From the NCBI RefSeq assembly GCF_038396675.1, contig NC_088931.1, positions 9,230,001 to 9,294,000 on the forward strand: a stretch of 64,000 bases of DNA, written 5' to 3'. Position numbers and translations under genes: made by a program. Shown piece after piece: positions 1 through 31,100 of this stretch. Below the pieces are notes generated by a model. That model was given only the letters and a program-made list of their open reading frames with translations. It did no database searches and had not been told where the DNA came from. Source of the DNA: Hydra vulgaris (taxonomy: Eukaryota > Cnidaria > Hydrozoa > Anthoathecata > Hydridae). Position 1 is the first letter of the stretch. The number at the start of each line of letters is the position of its first letter.

Positions 1-3000
1 ACTATGTTTACAATGCGTTTTTGCACCTTGTCTAAAAGAGAAAGGGCATCATTAGAAGATCCGCCCCAGAAATGGCAACAGTATTCCATACAAGGCCGGA
101 TTTGAGATTTATAGAGGTAGAGAATAGAATCCAGAGTAAGAAAGTGGCGAGCTCGATAAAGAGATGCAACCTTAGCAGATGCTAATTTTGCAACCGATTT
201 GATATATGGTTTCCAAGAAAGATTGGAAGTAAGAGTTAATCCTAGAAGATGAAGAGTAGGTGACTCATCGAGTACATCACCGTTCATAAATATAGGAAGA
301 TCTAAATTATTGCGATAACGATTGGCTGAAAAAAATTGAGTTTTATCTGAATTAAAGTTCACCAGCCACTGTGAGCCCCATGCTGTAGCAGAAGTGAGAT
401 CCTTTTCAAGCTCAAATGCCCCCTCCAGGCAATCAGAGGGTGTTGGTTTCTTATCACGACAAGAATAAATGGTAGTATCATCAGCAAACAATGCCACCTT
501 AGATGTGAGAATATCTGGAAGATCGTTAATGTAAATTAAAAAGAGTATAGGGCCAAGGATAGAACCTTGAGGAACCCCTGAAGTTACAGAATAAGAAGAA
601 GAGTGTTGTCCATCGAGGAAAACTTTTATGCTACGATTGGAAAGGAAGGATTCAATGATCTTAAAGATGTTGCCGGATACACCATAAGAAGAAAGCTTAT
701 GGAGAAGACCAGCATGCCAAACTTTATCAAACGCTTTTGAAATGTCAAGAGCGATGGCCTTAACCTCTCCACCTTCATCTAATGCACGATAAAACTTGTC
801 AGTTATTACTGTTAGCAAATCAGCTGTAGAACGAGAAGATCGAAATCCATATTGATGGTCAGAAAGTAAGTTATTAGATTCAAGATGAGAAATTAAGTGT
901 TTGTTAATTAAAGATTCAAAAACCTTGCTAATGATAGGAAGAAGACTTATGGGACGGTAGTTAGACGAATCAGATCGCTCCCCAGAATTTTTGAAGATAG
1001 GGATAACAGATGCGGCTTTCCAGCAGGCTGGAAAACAAGACTCTGATAAGCATTTGTTGAATAGTTTTGAGAGTATAGACGACAGCTCTGGAAAACACTT
1101 CTGCAAGACAATAACAGGTATGTTGTCTGGGCCACAAGCTGTAGAAGAGTCTAGACAGGAAATCACTTTAGATACAGATGCTGAAGTGATATGAATGTCA
1201 AGCAATGAATCAACCTGTTTGTTGGCAATATCAGGTAGAACGCAATTAGTGGAATCAAGAGATGATATTGATGAAAAGTTTTTAGCAAACAGTTCGGCTT
1301 TGTCTTTAGGTGAGGTGACAAAGTCTGAACCATACAAGAGAGGTGGAATTATAGATTTGCCCTTATTATTGATATTATTAAAGATTCTCCAGAAGTCACG
1401 AGAGCCTAATTTTTGAGATGAGATATGAGATTTCATGACCTGAGAATAGCGGGTTTTGGCGTTAGACAAAACCTTTTTACAGTTGTTTCTAGCAGTAATG
1501 AAAAGACGTCTGTTTTCTGGAGAATTGTTTTGCTGATAAATATGGAAGTAACGGTTTCGATTGGCAATCGCAGCAGCACAGTGTGAGGAAAACCATGGAG
1601 GAGAGTGAGGCTTGACCTGGAATCGTCGAGAGGGAATAAAAGATTCCATGCCAGCCTGAATCCACGAAGTTATATAAGAAGCACATTTGTCGACAGGAAG
1701 TTGAAAGATTTCTACCCAAGGGCCATCACGAAGAAAATCACGGAAAGAATCCCAGTCAGCTTTACTGTAGTTGTAAGAGGTTCGATAGTAGGGGTATTCA
1801 GGTGATGAAGAAGAATGAGATATTAGTTTTAAAGAGATCAAACTGTGATCAGAAGCACCTAAGGGTGAATGTGGAGAAACTGAGCACTGACTAGGATCAG
1901 AAACAAGACATAAGTCGAGTAGAGAAGGTAAATGATTAGGGTTGTCAGGAAAGCGAGTTGGAAAGTTGACTATTTGAGTTAGGGATTGAGAAAGGCAAAA
2001 GTTGTGGGCTTTAATGTCTGCAGAGTCACTGACACTAGAGCCAAGCCATTCAGAGTGGTGAGCATTAAAGTCACCGACAACAACTATATTAGCTGATGGA
2101 TAAAGAGAGAGGGCTTGGTCAATATGATCAGAAATAACATCAAAAAGTGTACAGTCTTGAGATGAAGGAGATCGATATAGAACAAAGAGAAAGGCAATAG
2201 CGTGAAGTGGTGCTAAACGAAAGCACATGAAAGAATAGTCTGTGGATTCAAACCTAGTTTCACGACAAACAGGTGAATTCTTACGAATGTAAATGCCCAG
2301 GCCAAGCATGTGGCTATTGGAGTCTTTACGAATCAGAGGAAGATAACCATCAACACTAAGATCACAAGATGAGACAGCCGAACTCAAATTAGTCTCACAA
2401 AGAGCAAGTAGGTCTGGTGAACTTTGCAAGAGATAAGACTCAACAGAAGAAAAGTTACTTCGAAGACCACGAATATTAGTGAATGATAGGTTTAGAGAAC
2501 TTGGTGATGATGATGGTTTTTTGTGTTTTATAGTTTTTGGTACTTTATTCATTTTTAAATTAGATTGAAGAACTTGACTCAAAGCATAGATAGTACTCAG
2601 AACACCGTTTAATAGCCCAAGCAATTGCCTCATTACTACTAATAAACCCTAAGCCGTAACAAAGGGCTCCAAATGTGGCCTCCGCAATGCACACCAAAAG
2701 TACAAACAGGGACACCATCCATGCGCAACATGGCACTGTTAATACTTTGATATTTTTCAGCTGTTGATGGAATCAGCCTCTCTGAGAGCTACCACAGAGT
2801 TCGGGAAACCTGACTACCAGCCGGCCTCAGAACCATAAAACTGAGTTTTAGAGCTGTACCCTCATAAGGAGATAATAGAATGAGTTGCCTAGTCATAAAA
2901 ACAGTGACACAAGCAAACCCATGCATTGAGTCAAGAAGATCCAGCATTCAACATCCTAAACTGGAAACAATGTAATAAAAATACATCTGCGCCAGCCTAA

Positions 3001-3008
3001 TAGATGAA
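1..3008 (-). mobile_element. CR1-like non-LTR retrotransposon, copy 1 (cut by window edge)
   Basis: The minus strand encodes an apurinic-type endonuclease followed by reverse transcriptase (RT). Recognisable pieces are the endonuclease start SFTNIRGLRSNFSFVKSYL near 2500, [12 protein letters not shown] near 2070, [15 protein letters not shown] near 920 and the RT active site FADDTTIYS near 480. It aligns base by base with the copies at 34763-37331 and 55783-59041. The 5' end, around 3008, coincides with that of the 55783-59041 copy, so this is probably the true element start; the 3' end lies outside the window. No long open frame survives, so the copy is decayed. CR1 clade assignment is from memory of RT and C-terminal motifs; a Jockey-superfamily relative is the alternative. 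Confidence 0.85.
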
Positions 3009-3120
3009 TATATTTATTAATATATATATATGTATATTTATATATGTATATGTATATTTATATCTTTATATATATATATATATATATAAATATATATATA
3101 TACATACATATATATATAGC
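3009..3120. repeat. Imperfect TA/TGTA microsatellite
   Basis: Irregular TATATATA and TGTATATTTA units directly abut the 5' end of CR1 copy 1. No coding signal is seen between here and the first ILK exon at 3272. Confidence 0.7.
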
Positions 3121-3271
3121 CATTGTAATTAAAGTCCTAACCGATTTTTATCTGACCTCGTTTCAATGTTGTTATAGTGAAACTTTTGTGTTAAAAATTT
3201 TGTGCTAACCTGATATACATATGTATGCTTATTAAAACATTTTTATATATATTTAAAACACAATTTTATAG

Positions 3272-17136
<13,865 letters not shown>

Positions 17137-18089
17137 AATTTAAACAGGTATATAGTGGGAGCTTGCATCTAGTTGAGTTATGTTGTACCTCGATTATGAG
17201 TATTTGCGGTAATATTAGGGATAACTGTAAATAAAAACATTTAGTTTATTATTTTAGCATGAAACTTTCCACATCTTTATCAATTGCTTTTAAAACATTT
17301 ACCATTCATCACGTGAGTGCGTGAGCCTACCATTCATCAATACGTGAGTGCATGAGCCTACCATTCATCAATACGTGAGTGCATGAGCCTACCATTCATC
17401 AATACGTGAGTGCTTTTCAGTAAACATATACGTCATTATTTGAATATACGCTTTTTTTATATCTGGAATCTTTAACTTTTTTCTAGTGAAGAATTTTTAA
17501 TACTGTAATTTATATTTGTGTGTAAAATAAACTAGTTTTTTTTATTAATTTATCTCCATTATAATATATTTGTCGTTAAGTCTCTGCTGCAACTAATAAA
17601 ATTTCATTTTATGGAGTTCATTCAACTACTTTACGGAGAAAAAACACCTTAAATATATTTTATTTTAATACAAGCTTTTCATAAATACTGCTACCAAAAA
17701 GCGAACTCCAAATTAACTATGTTCACACTCGTGTCATAAAATTGTTTTGCAAAGAATTGCGGAAAAAAATACCCTAAAATGTTTGCCTCACTTATCCCAA
17801 ATGTGAGTATAACGATTAATAAGATTTTTTAGCATCTTATAATACTATGTTCAAGTTCATTACAACCCCTCATTTCGGGGAGAGTAAAAGTTTTACAAAA
17901 AGATAATTAGACAAATTATAAAATCTGTAAATAAATTATAAAGTAGAAGATAGTTAAAACATGTTTTATCAACACATTGAGCACTGTAGTCATTTCTAAT
18001 ATATAAACCCTTAAGAGGTGATACATGTTTAAAAAAAACTTCTATCTGCTCGTTATTAAGAGATTCGCACATCATTGAAGTTTGAGCCA
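17137..18089. other. ILK 3' region
   Basis: Starts right after the ILK stop. AATAAA occurs at 17228 and again near 17526. At 17301-17418 there is a 31-bp tandem repeat, about 3.6 copies, containing ACCATTCATCAATACGTGAG. No further coding signal is seen before the element at 18090. Confidence 0.6.
17301..17418. repeat. 31-bp minisatellite in ILK 3' region
   Basis: About 3.6 copies of a unit containing ACCATTCATC and CGTGAGTGCATGAGCCT; the first unit is 3 bp shorter. It lies 165 bp downstream of the ILK stop, so it may be transcribed in the 3' UTR. Confidence 0.9.
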
Positions 18090-18469
18090 CAGTAGGCTCT
18101 CGCTTAAGTCCGCGTTTTTTTCAACCAATTGCATGGATCATACTGAACTTTATTAGTTAATTTTATTAGAAATTATTAAAAGCTGGACTATTATTACATA
18201 CATGACTATATTGAACTATTATTACACATAACTATATTATATACATGACTGTATTGTGTAGATATATTTCAGAAATAGTCATGGATTGACATCTGTCGAT
18301 TGTTTTCTTTTGTTTACGCTAAAGTAACGTTTTTTGCGCGAACAAAGTCACAAGTAAACCGACAAAACAGCAAGTTAATAAAAATATTGGAAAAATGAAA
18401 TTTGTCTGAAGTACCTCTTGTTAATTGCCGCAGTTAGATTAATGTGCGGACTTAAGCGAGAGTCTACAG
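18090..18469. mobile_element. Short inverted-repeat element (Tc1/pogo-type MITE)
   Basis: The 25-bp ends are inverted copies with three differences: CAGTAGGCTCTCGCTTAAG at 18090 and CTTAAGCGAGAGTCTACAG ending at 18469. The interior, about 330 bp, has no coding frame. The terminus resembles pogo/mariner-type ends (inference). Confidence 0.75.
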
Positions 18470-18865
18470 TATATTTTTTAAGAACCAGAGTGATAACTGT
18501 CAAAATCTTTGAAATTTTTTTTTTTAATTTTCAGATAAGTTTCTTTAATGGCTATTAATTTTTGCATTTACATAAAAAATATCACTAAAGAAACTAAAGG
18601 AATAAGAACCAGTAAAATAACGCATTTAAAATGCTTTGTTTTACAAGACCTTGTTCATCTTCATGCTTTTAAACAGTTACTTCATCAACCTAAAATAAAA
18701 AAAACGTTGGTGAGCAAACATAATTAGGAGCGCGCTTCACTATTATAACTTTTAGAATAATGAAAAAGAATAACTGGAATATTCTGTTTTATGGTTACTT
18801 CCTAGAGACTTACTCGTAAGCATGTTTCAGCTTTGCATTCAAGCATTAACGTATTTCTTCAAAAA

Positions 18866-18897
18866 CAAAAAATTTGCTCTCATGAGAGCAAATTTTT
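18866..18897. repeat. Palindrome
   Basis: Perfect palindrome centred on TTTGCTCTCATGAGAGCAAA, with weaker outer pairing TTCTTCAA/TTGAAGAA. It lies just left of the long-TIR element at 18939. Confidence 0.85.
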
Positions 18898-19283
18898 TCC
18901 TGTTGAAGAAATTTTTTATCAGAAAAATCAATTATACAAATACTACTCCATTAACACGTCTATTATGAAATTGTGTGGCTATTTCGTCATTTAAACAGAT
19001 TATTTTTGTATCAAATAATCAACTTATATCTTTTTAAAGAAAGTTTTTAATGCTATATATAAAGATTTTTTAAAATATTTTCTCTTAGAATGTGTGTTTA
19101 TTTTTTTTTAGAATAATTTTTTTTCGGTGTGTTTAATAGAATACATCGTTAAAAAAAAGTACAATTTTTTTATAAATTTACGAGCATGTTTTCTCACTTT
19201 AAAATTCAGTTCAAAAAGGAATTAATAAAAATATGTTGTCTATTAAGAGATAATTTTTTTCTTAATAGCCACTGTATAGAATC

Positions 19284-19609
19284 CAGAGTCGCCACCGTTA
19301 TTTAAGATCAAAATTCCCTGATTTTCCATGATTTTTTTGCTAAAACTTTGCTTTTTTCTCTCTGATCTTTCCTGATTTTTTCACTTAAATTTTGCTTATT
19401 TCCCCCTGATATTTCCAGCACTCAAACACGCAAACATTAACATTTCTCCATTTACCCCAGAGCATTTTTACCTCTATAAAAACAGATGCTATAGTCCCCC
19501 AATGAGTAATGAACTGATCAATTTGTTTGAAAATAAAATAAATAATCAAATACTTCAATCAACAAATGAAATTATTCTTTGAAAAAAATATAAAAACTAC
19601 AGTAGAAGG

Positions 19610-19702
<93 letters not shown>

Positions 19703-21936
19703 GACATAATCTTAAGGCCTTCTCACCTAGGGCTTAATCAGGGATGTTTAAAACAGATATGTTCAATGGGCATTGAAAATCTGTCAGACTTATCTAGGGT
19801 AAAAGATAACGAGGTCCAATAATAAATAAATAATTAAGATTGGAAATGTTTTTAATAACGAGCAATGTAAAATTCAAGAGTAAATACAAACAAGTTATAA
19901 TAATTAATTAAAAAAGACTAACAAAAACTAAGTGAGAAAACTAAAAATTGTTAAATACTGAATGTTTGAAATAAAGGTCAAACAGTTTTATATTAGAAAA
20001 ATACAATTATTTGTTATTGACTTTTTTTTCTTATGCAATACAACTAAAGCCTCTTCAAGCATCTTTATTTCTTTTTCGTGTTCATCACTTTTTTGCTTAC
20101 GATCATTGGCTTTTGTAAGAAGAAGTTTCATTTGAGACATATCCTGCTGTTTGTTAGCTTCCTTGGTGAATAATCAGCTCTTTGTTTAGAAAGAATTGAC
20201 TGGACTAATGCAACCGGTTGCTTCCAGAAAAGAAAATCGATTCAAACTTCTTTCGAATATTTTTTCCAGGATTCCAATGATAATGAGACGGCAATCTTTC
20301 ATGAATCTGCTGATGATATCCTGAGATAACGCATCCTTTCTCCTCAATTCGATAACGTTAGGTTCTGCAGCAAACCCAATTTTCATTAATTTTAATGGCA
20401 GAAAGTTTTCCTTTTTAGTGAAATCAAATTTTTGAAGTTGCCTGCCATTGACAATGCTGCTAAGGATATCTTGTTTTATAATTAAACCCATTAAACTTTT
20501 AACAGTTGAGAACAAATCTTCAAAAAGAAAGGGAGTCATTGGGGAATCGGTTTGATATCTCTGTACGATTTTCTGCGTCAAACTTGCAATGTAACCAAAA
20601 AACTTCAATTTAGTCAAGTTAACTCATTTTTTGTTCCCCCAACACTGAGTCATAGCTCTTGCATTTTGGTTGCTTACTTTTAGGAAGAGTCTCCCAATAC
20701 TTGGTTATTTTTTTAATATTCTCCCAAATTAAACAAAGTCTATCTGTAACTTTTTGGTCTTCAACCCAGCGTGTTGAGCAAAATGCATAAGGAAAACTCT
20801 CACATTAAGTAACAGTTGCATAATCAGCTCCTCTAGCCATAAAAAAGGTTGTATGATGCTTTCATTAACTTCCCTATATTCCATTCAGCAGATTGAAAAC
20901 CTGACTTGAAAGCCCCATGTATTACATGGTTACAACTCCCAACGTTAAGAAGTTTAGGTAGCTCTTGTTGATCACGCTGCTTTTCAAGAAGATTACGAAG
21001 GGACCCGTTCACATTTGGACCATCCATACTTGTTTGAGTCAGATTTTTGTTATTAATTTTTGACAAAGACGTAGTAATACTTTCAAGTAAATTTTTTGCT
21101 GTGGGGTGACCTAAAAATTTAGAGTCAAAGTATCTGGATTCTACATGATTTAGATTGGTCCTCCAAAACCGAATATTTAGATCATATTGACAATTTTGGA
21201 AAAAATCGTTTAGGCTTTCATCAAATGAAACAGTATAATAAGATTTTTTTATATTTTCAGTTAAAAGTCTGCGAAAAAAAGGCCCAAGACCAAAATTAAT
21301 TATATAACCAAGTTTTGTTCAACCCATTTCATAAGATTTAGCAGTATTGCTGTCAGGGAACATTTTCTGATAAAGCAGGCCATTTTCATTACACGAATTC
21401 AATGAGAAATTATTTTGTACTGCATTTAAAACATTAGATTTCTGCACAAATTATATTACATTGATCTACTGTAAAAATTGCTTGCTTTTTAGATGTAGAC
21501 TGTGCAGGCATGAAGAAGCAAGATACTGGCTTGGATATATGTGCATGTTTTTTGCCATCCATGTGACTTATCACAGCTCTTCTGCCCATATTTGACAAAT
21601 TAAATTCAACTTGGCATATTTTGCACTTGGCTGACTTTTTATAACTGCCTATTACCAGCCATTTTTCAAACAAAGGATCACTTAACCGTTCTTCTTTGAA
21701 ATACGTTGCCATTTTAAAAATTTGTACTATTCTAAAAAAAAGAGCAAATGTAAACACAATATGATTAATTTTCTTTAAAAATGTTAAAAAATAACCCTGG
21801 TACGCTGGAAAAGGAAAATTTTTATTAGAAAAGATTTCAAAACATTAAAAAAAAATTAAAAAGTTCTCTGATTTTTTCCTAAATTAACTAATCTCCCTGA
21901 TTGTATCCAAATTTCCCTGATTTGGTGGCAACCCTG
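19284..21936 (-). mobile_element. hAT-type transposon with BED-like zinc finger transposase, decayed
   Basis: Ends are CAGAGTCGCCACC at 19284 and GGTGGCAACCCTG ending at 21936, matching the CAGGGTTGCCA type of hAT terminus. The minus strand carries one broken transposase: 21710-21434 begins MATYFKEERLSDPLFEKWL with a CKIC...HMDGKKH zinc finger. Frames then continue through KLGYIINFGLGPFFRRLL, SFDESLNDFFQNCQYDLNIR, TSMDGPNVNGSLRNLLEKQ (21030) and GSCNHVIHGAFKSG, and 20617-20186 encodes the C-terminal part. Stop codons and frameshifts at about 21318, 20830 and 20625 break it. Target duplications are not clean: AGAAT is shared by the flanks but the rest differs. The family is known to me from many invertebrates; its exact hAT subgroup is not certain. 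Confidence 0.8.
19610..19698. repeat. (TA)n microsatellite
   Basis: A pure TA run inside the hAT relic. Confidence 0.95.
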
Positions 21937-22605
21937 AGAATAGTCTTCTTCCATTTATCGTTCTATCTACATCAAGTGTTCAAAAAATGATAAGACGAAT
22001 ATATTAAAAGCAAATATAAAGTCACAACTGATATAAAGTGTGCTTATTACACATGCTCGCTTAACATAAACATTAAAATTTGGGTTTAAAATTATTTTAA
22101 TTGTTTTTTTGTTAAATTTCAGCAATAAATAGTTATTATTTATAGGTTTGCCTGCTGTTACGCTCTGATTTTTTTAAAAAGGTTTTTTTTGAAGCATACT
22201 TTTTGACATTAAAAAGTATTAAGGTAGATCGGATAATTTCGCCATTTGACAAAAAAAAGTGCTTATTTTGGTGTATCAACGTAATACGATAATGTTTATT
22301 TAAAATTATCGGCTAAGTATTATTTCATCTTAGTTGCTGCTTAGTTCTTATGGTTGTTGTATCTTTTAAATATGATTTGCTCTTTATTTTCATGATACTA
22401 TTTTATTGAATTTGGTTGAAAATTACGTTTAAGGATAACACAACCGAAGTGAGTTTTTTATAAATCTGATAATACAATTTTACTAGTGCTTATGGTAAAT
22501 TGTTTAAATAGGTTTTTACCCAATTAGAGTATTGTAGGCAATTTCGCAACAAAATGACGAAATAGCCACACAATTTCAAAATAGTCGTGTTAAGGGAGTA
22601 GTATT

Positions 22606-22676
22606 TATTCACAACAACTCCTATACACAATTAAACCCTGTTCACAACTCCTATACACAATCATTCCCTGTTCACA
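22606..22676. repeat. 32-bp direct repeat, two copies
   Basis: Two adjacent copies containing ACAACTCCTATACACAAT and CCCTGTTCACA, just outside the long-TIR element and about 160 bp beyond the sarcoglycan stop. Confidence 0.85.
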
Positions 22677-22834
22677 CTTATAAAATAAAACACGTTTCAT
22701 TTTAATGTTTTTAATTTTATAAACTGTATAAAACAGCAATAAAACATATTTTATATAAAAATATTTACGATTTAAAAAAAATAAATTATTATCGACCTTT
22801 CTATTTAAACTCCAAAAATATTTAATACAAACTG

Positions 22835-27823
<4,989 letters not shown>

Positions 27824-28170
27824 ATTAACTTATATGTTTTCTAAACCAAAATATAAAAAAAAATGATTGAAACAAACATAATAAAATAGAAAAATTTAAT
27901 TATACTAACTGTCATGGTATTAAACTAGATTAATAGATTTAAAGTATATTTATTTAAGAAACTAAAATCAAAAAACACTTTTGGATTTGTAAACACAATA
28001 TATTTCAAATTTTTACATATATATGAGCCTAATATTGCCCTTTGATTATTGTCCTTCATAAAATAATTTCTGTCCTTTTCACAAACTTATTTCAGTAACA
28101 GTTTGTAAAAAACATCACAACAATATTATAGTGATAACATCACATTTATAACTTTTATTAAATGAAGATT
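27824..28170 (-). promoter_or_regulatory. RAE1/sarcoglycan intergenic spacer with poly(A) signal and trans-splice-like acceptor
   Basis: 347 bp separate the RAE1 stop (28171) from the sarcoglycan ATG (27823), both on the minus strand. AATAAA lies at 28159-28154, only 11 nt after the RAE1 stop. A strong 3' splice site (TTTTGGTTTAG, AG at 27842-27841) lies 17 nt before the sarcoglycan ATG. This is the arrangement expected if the downstream message receives a spliced leader. A separate promoter with a 5' UTR intron is the alternative. Confidence 0.5.
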
Positions 28171-31100
28171 TCATTTTTTTGATCTCGATTTTAGTTCATC
28201 TCCACAGTTTCGTAAAAAAATTGCAGGTTTTAAATTGGTGTTATAGAACTCATGACCCTAAAAACGCAAAAAAACTAAATTCATAAACTGAACATTTATC
28301 ATCATTGTCATCAAACATTCATCATTTAAACATTTATTATTAAAATGGACTGAATATCATTTAAATTAATTAAACATAATTAAAAATTAAAAAAAAAAAA
28401 CATTAAAAACGTTTAAAAATCATTGAGATTATTAAAAATAACTGGGCATTTCAAAATAACTGAGAAAGTTAAAAATCATAAAACAGAAATGGAAACAAAA
28501 GCTTAAAATTAAAAATTTCATAAAATTGTTTATAAAAAAAACCTTTGTCCAATCATAACCAATAGCATAAGAAAATATACTCCCATCAAAATTAAAACAA
28601 CATGCTGTGATTGGTTGAGGACAACCATCAGATGTCTAATAAAAGCAATTAGCAATAATCAGTAAAAATAACTTAAGATGTGAATACAAAAATGTTTCAT
28701 AAAAGATTAACCTTTAACTTTGTTCTTGCATCTTTATCCCAAAAACTGTATTTGCCATCAGATCCTGCTGTTGCTAGGGTTCCATGTTGTGGATGAAAAG
28801 CAATATCATTTACCTTGCAGAATTTAAAACCATAAACAACAATTATTAATTTTTATAAGTATTTTTCTAAAAATTTTAAAAACTATTTATCAATTATAAA
28901 TATTTTATTGTAATTACTGTATGATAAACATAATGATAAATACTTTATGGCCAATATTTCAAATCAAATATATTCTGAAATGAGATTTTAGTAATTTAAG
29001 GACTTTTACTAATAATACAAGTATTAATATAAAGTAAATACTCATAATTAATAAAAGTAAAAGTAAATACTTTAATTATAATAACAATAATAACAATAAC
29101 ACTAATAATAAATAAACAATAATAATAACAATAACAATAATAACAATAATAGTAATATCAATGTAAATAGTAGTAATATTGATATAAATAACAATAGAAA
29201 TAAGAAATAATAATGACAACAAATTATATTTGTAAGATTGAAATAAGAAATATTAACAGTATTTTTTAAATAAGAAGCGGAATAAATTAGCTTGAAAGGT
29301 TGAGAATGAATTAAGAGCTTTTAGTTCAGGAGGAAGTTATTCCAAGTTTTAATGATATTTAATGTTTTAATGTTAATTGGTATTCCATTTAATGTTTAAT
29401 GGTATTAATTAATGTTTAATAGTATTAAGTTTTAATGGTATTCCAAGTTTTTGGTATTTATAGATTTATATCCATAAATATTAGAGTGATATTTTGAAAC
29501 AAGTTTAAACTACTATTGGATCAAAGATGGTAACAATTGTTTGCACTTTTAGCAATGAATTTGATAAAAGTTAAAGGTAGGTTTTTGTGTTGGTGGCTCC
29601 AGACAAATATTTTAAGAGTTAAATATAAAAATGATTCTGGAAATAAATCATCTTAGGTAAAGCATTAAAATTGTGATTCTGAAAATAAATTATTTCCAGA
29701 ATCATAATTAAATATTACTTTAAAACCTTGTTTTGAAGAAGACATTATCTAATACGAGCTTGTTTATGGAATTGTCTATTAATGACATGTATATCTTAAA
29801 TGTGAGTCAAAAGATGTGATTTGATTTAAAAATAATAAATTAAGTTTTATTAGAACTATGAGAAAGTCTGTTGAAAAAAGCCAAAGAACTAGATTGTCAA
29901 GATCATGGCTAGCGTATTTGTTATTTTTTTAAGGAATTTGTTAATTAGCCTTAGAATAGTATTATCAGCCAAGTATTAAACAGTAGCAAAATCAAGGAAA
30001 AGCAGCAGAACTAATGCTGAATCCTGAGAGACACCATTTGAACCTATTGCAAGGGTAGATTTTGAATTATTGATAGAAACAAATTGTGACTTGTCATGTA
30101 AATACATAGTAAACCATTTAATGGGTATGCCTTTTATCCAACAGTATTCTTTTTTTTTTTAATAGAATAAAGTGATTATTGTATCAAGAGCTTTCTGTAA
30201 ATAGAAAAATAAATCACATGTAAAATTTTTATCATTAAGAGCTTTTCTAATTGGTTCAGTCATTTAAATGCCAACTTAAGCTTGAGGACATATTTAATAA
30301 GCATAGGAATTAGACATCAAGTGAGCCAAGAGCTGAGAAAATATGTTAATTGAAGAAATGGTATTTAGCCTTATTCTTTAGTTAGAGACCAAGAATTTAA
30401 ACTAATTATATATCTTGAACCTAGATATGATATGCCCTCTAGAAAACATATGACAGAAACAGTTATTTCTTTAATTTATGAAAAAATGCAAATTCAAATT
30501 ATGAATGATATAGCAAAAGAAGATTTTTTGAGTTTTTGATGAATGAACTGTACACCGCAATAGTCTAAGCGTTTATTCATCAACAGCACATAGGATTAAG
30601 TCAGAGTTTAAAACCAAAGACAGATGTGGTTCAACTTAAACAAATGACAGGGTCTTACACAGCTACACAGATATCAAAGTTTACAAAGGATTCTTTAAAT
30701 GAATGAGAAATACTAACTAACAAAGTGTACTTTGTCTTCTCTGACAATGCTGTTAACGTGAAATGGTCCCCAAGAGAAGCTGGTTTCAAAAATAATTCTC
30801 CAAGTTATGTTACTCACACTCTTTAGGTTTGTAGTACCAATAAACTTTTCAAACAGCAAAGAAAAATGATCTTATAGCTATGGCTAGAAAAATTGTCAAA
30901 CATTCTTCATCTTGGATATTCTACAGGAAAATTAGCATACAAATAGAAGAATGACATGGTAAAGCTAAACATAACATTTCATTTACTTACATAAAATGTA
31001 GTAACAAGATGGAACAAAAAACCTCTCTGACATTATTTTTCAAGAAAAATTGCAATGCCTCCAATCTTACAGAAAACCAAAGGGTTATTAGCTGAGACGC

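Larger units (their letters stand above)
18939..22605. mobile_element. DNA element with ~54-bp inverted ends, interrupted by a hAT relic
   Basis: 18939-18992 (AATACTACTCCATTAACACG onward) is the inverted copy of 22552-22605, with four differences. Between them lies the hAT relic at 19284-21936. Without it the element is about 1 kb. No transposase belonging to this outer element was recognised, so it was probably non-autonomous when the hAT element landed in it. Confidence 0.7.

Noticed and set aside
1-2500. Plus-strand frames over the CR1 copies (for example 991-1416, 36156-36581, 57143-57568)
   Set aside because: They are antisense shadows: the same antisense frames recur in every CR1 copy opposite the RT coding strand.
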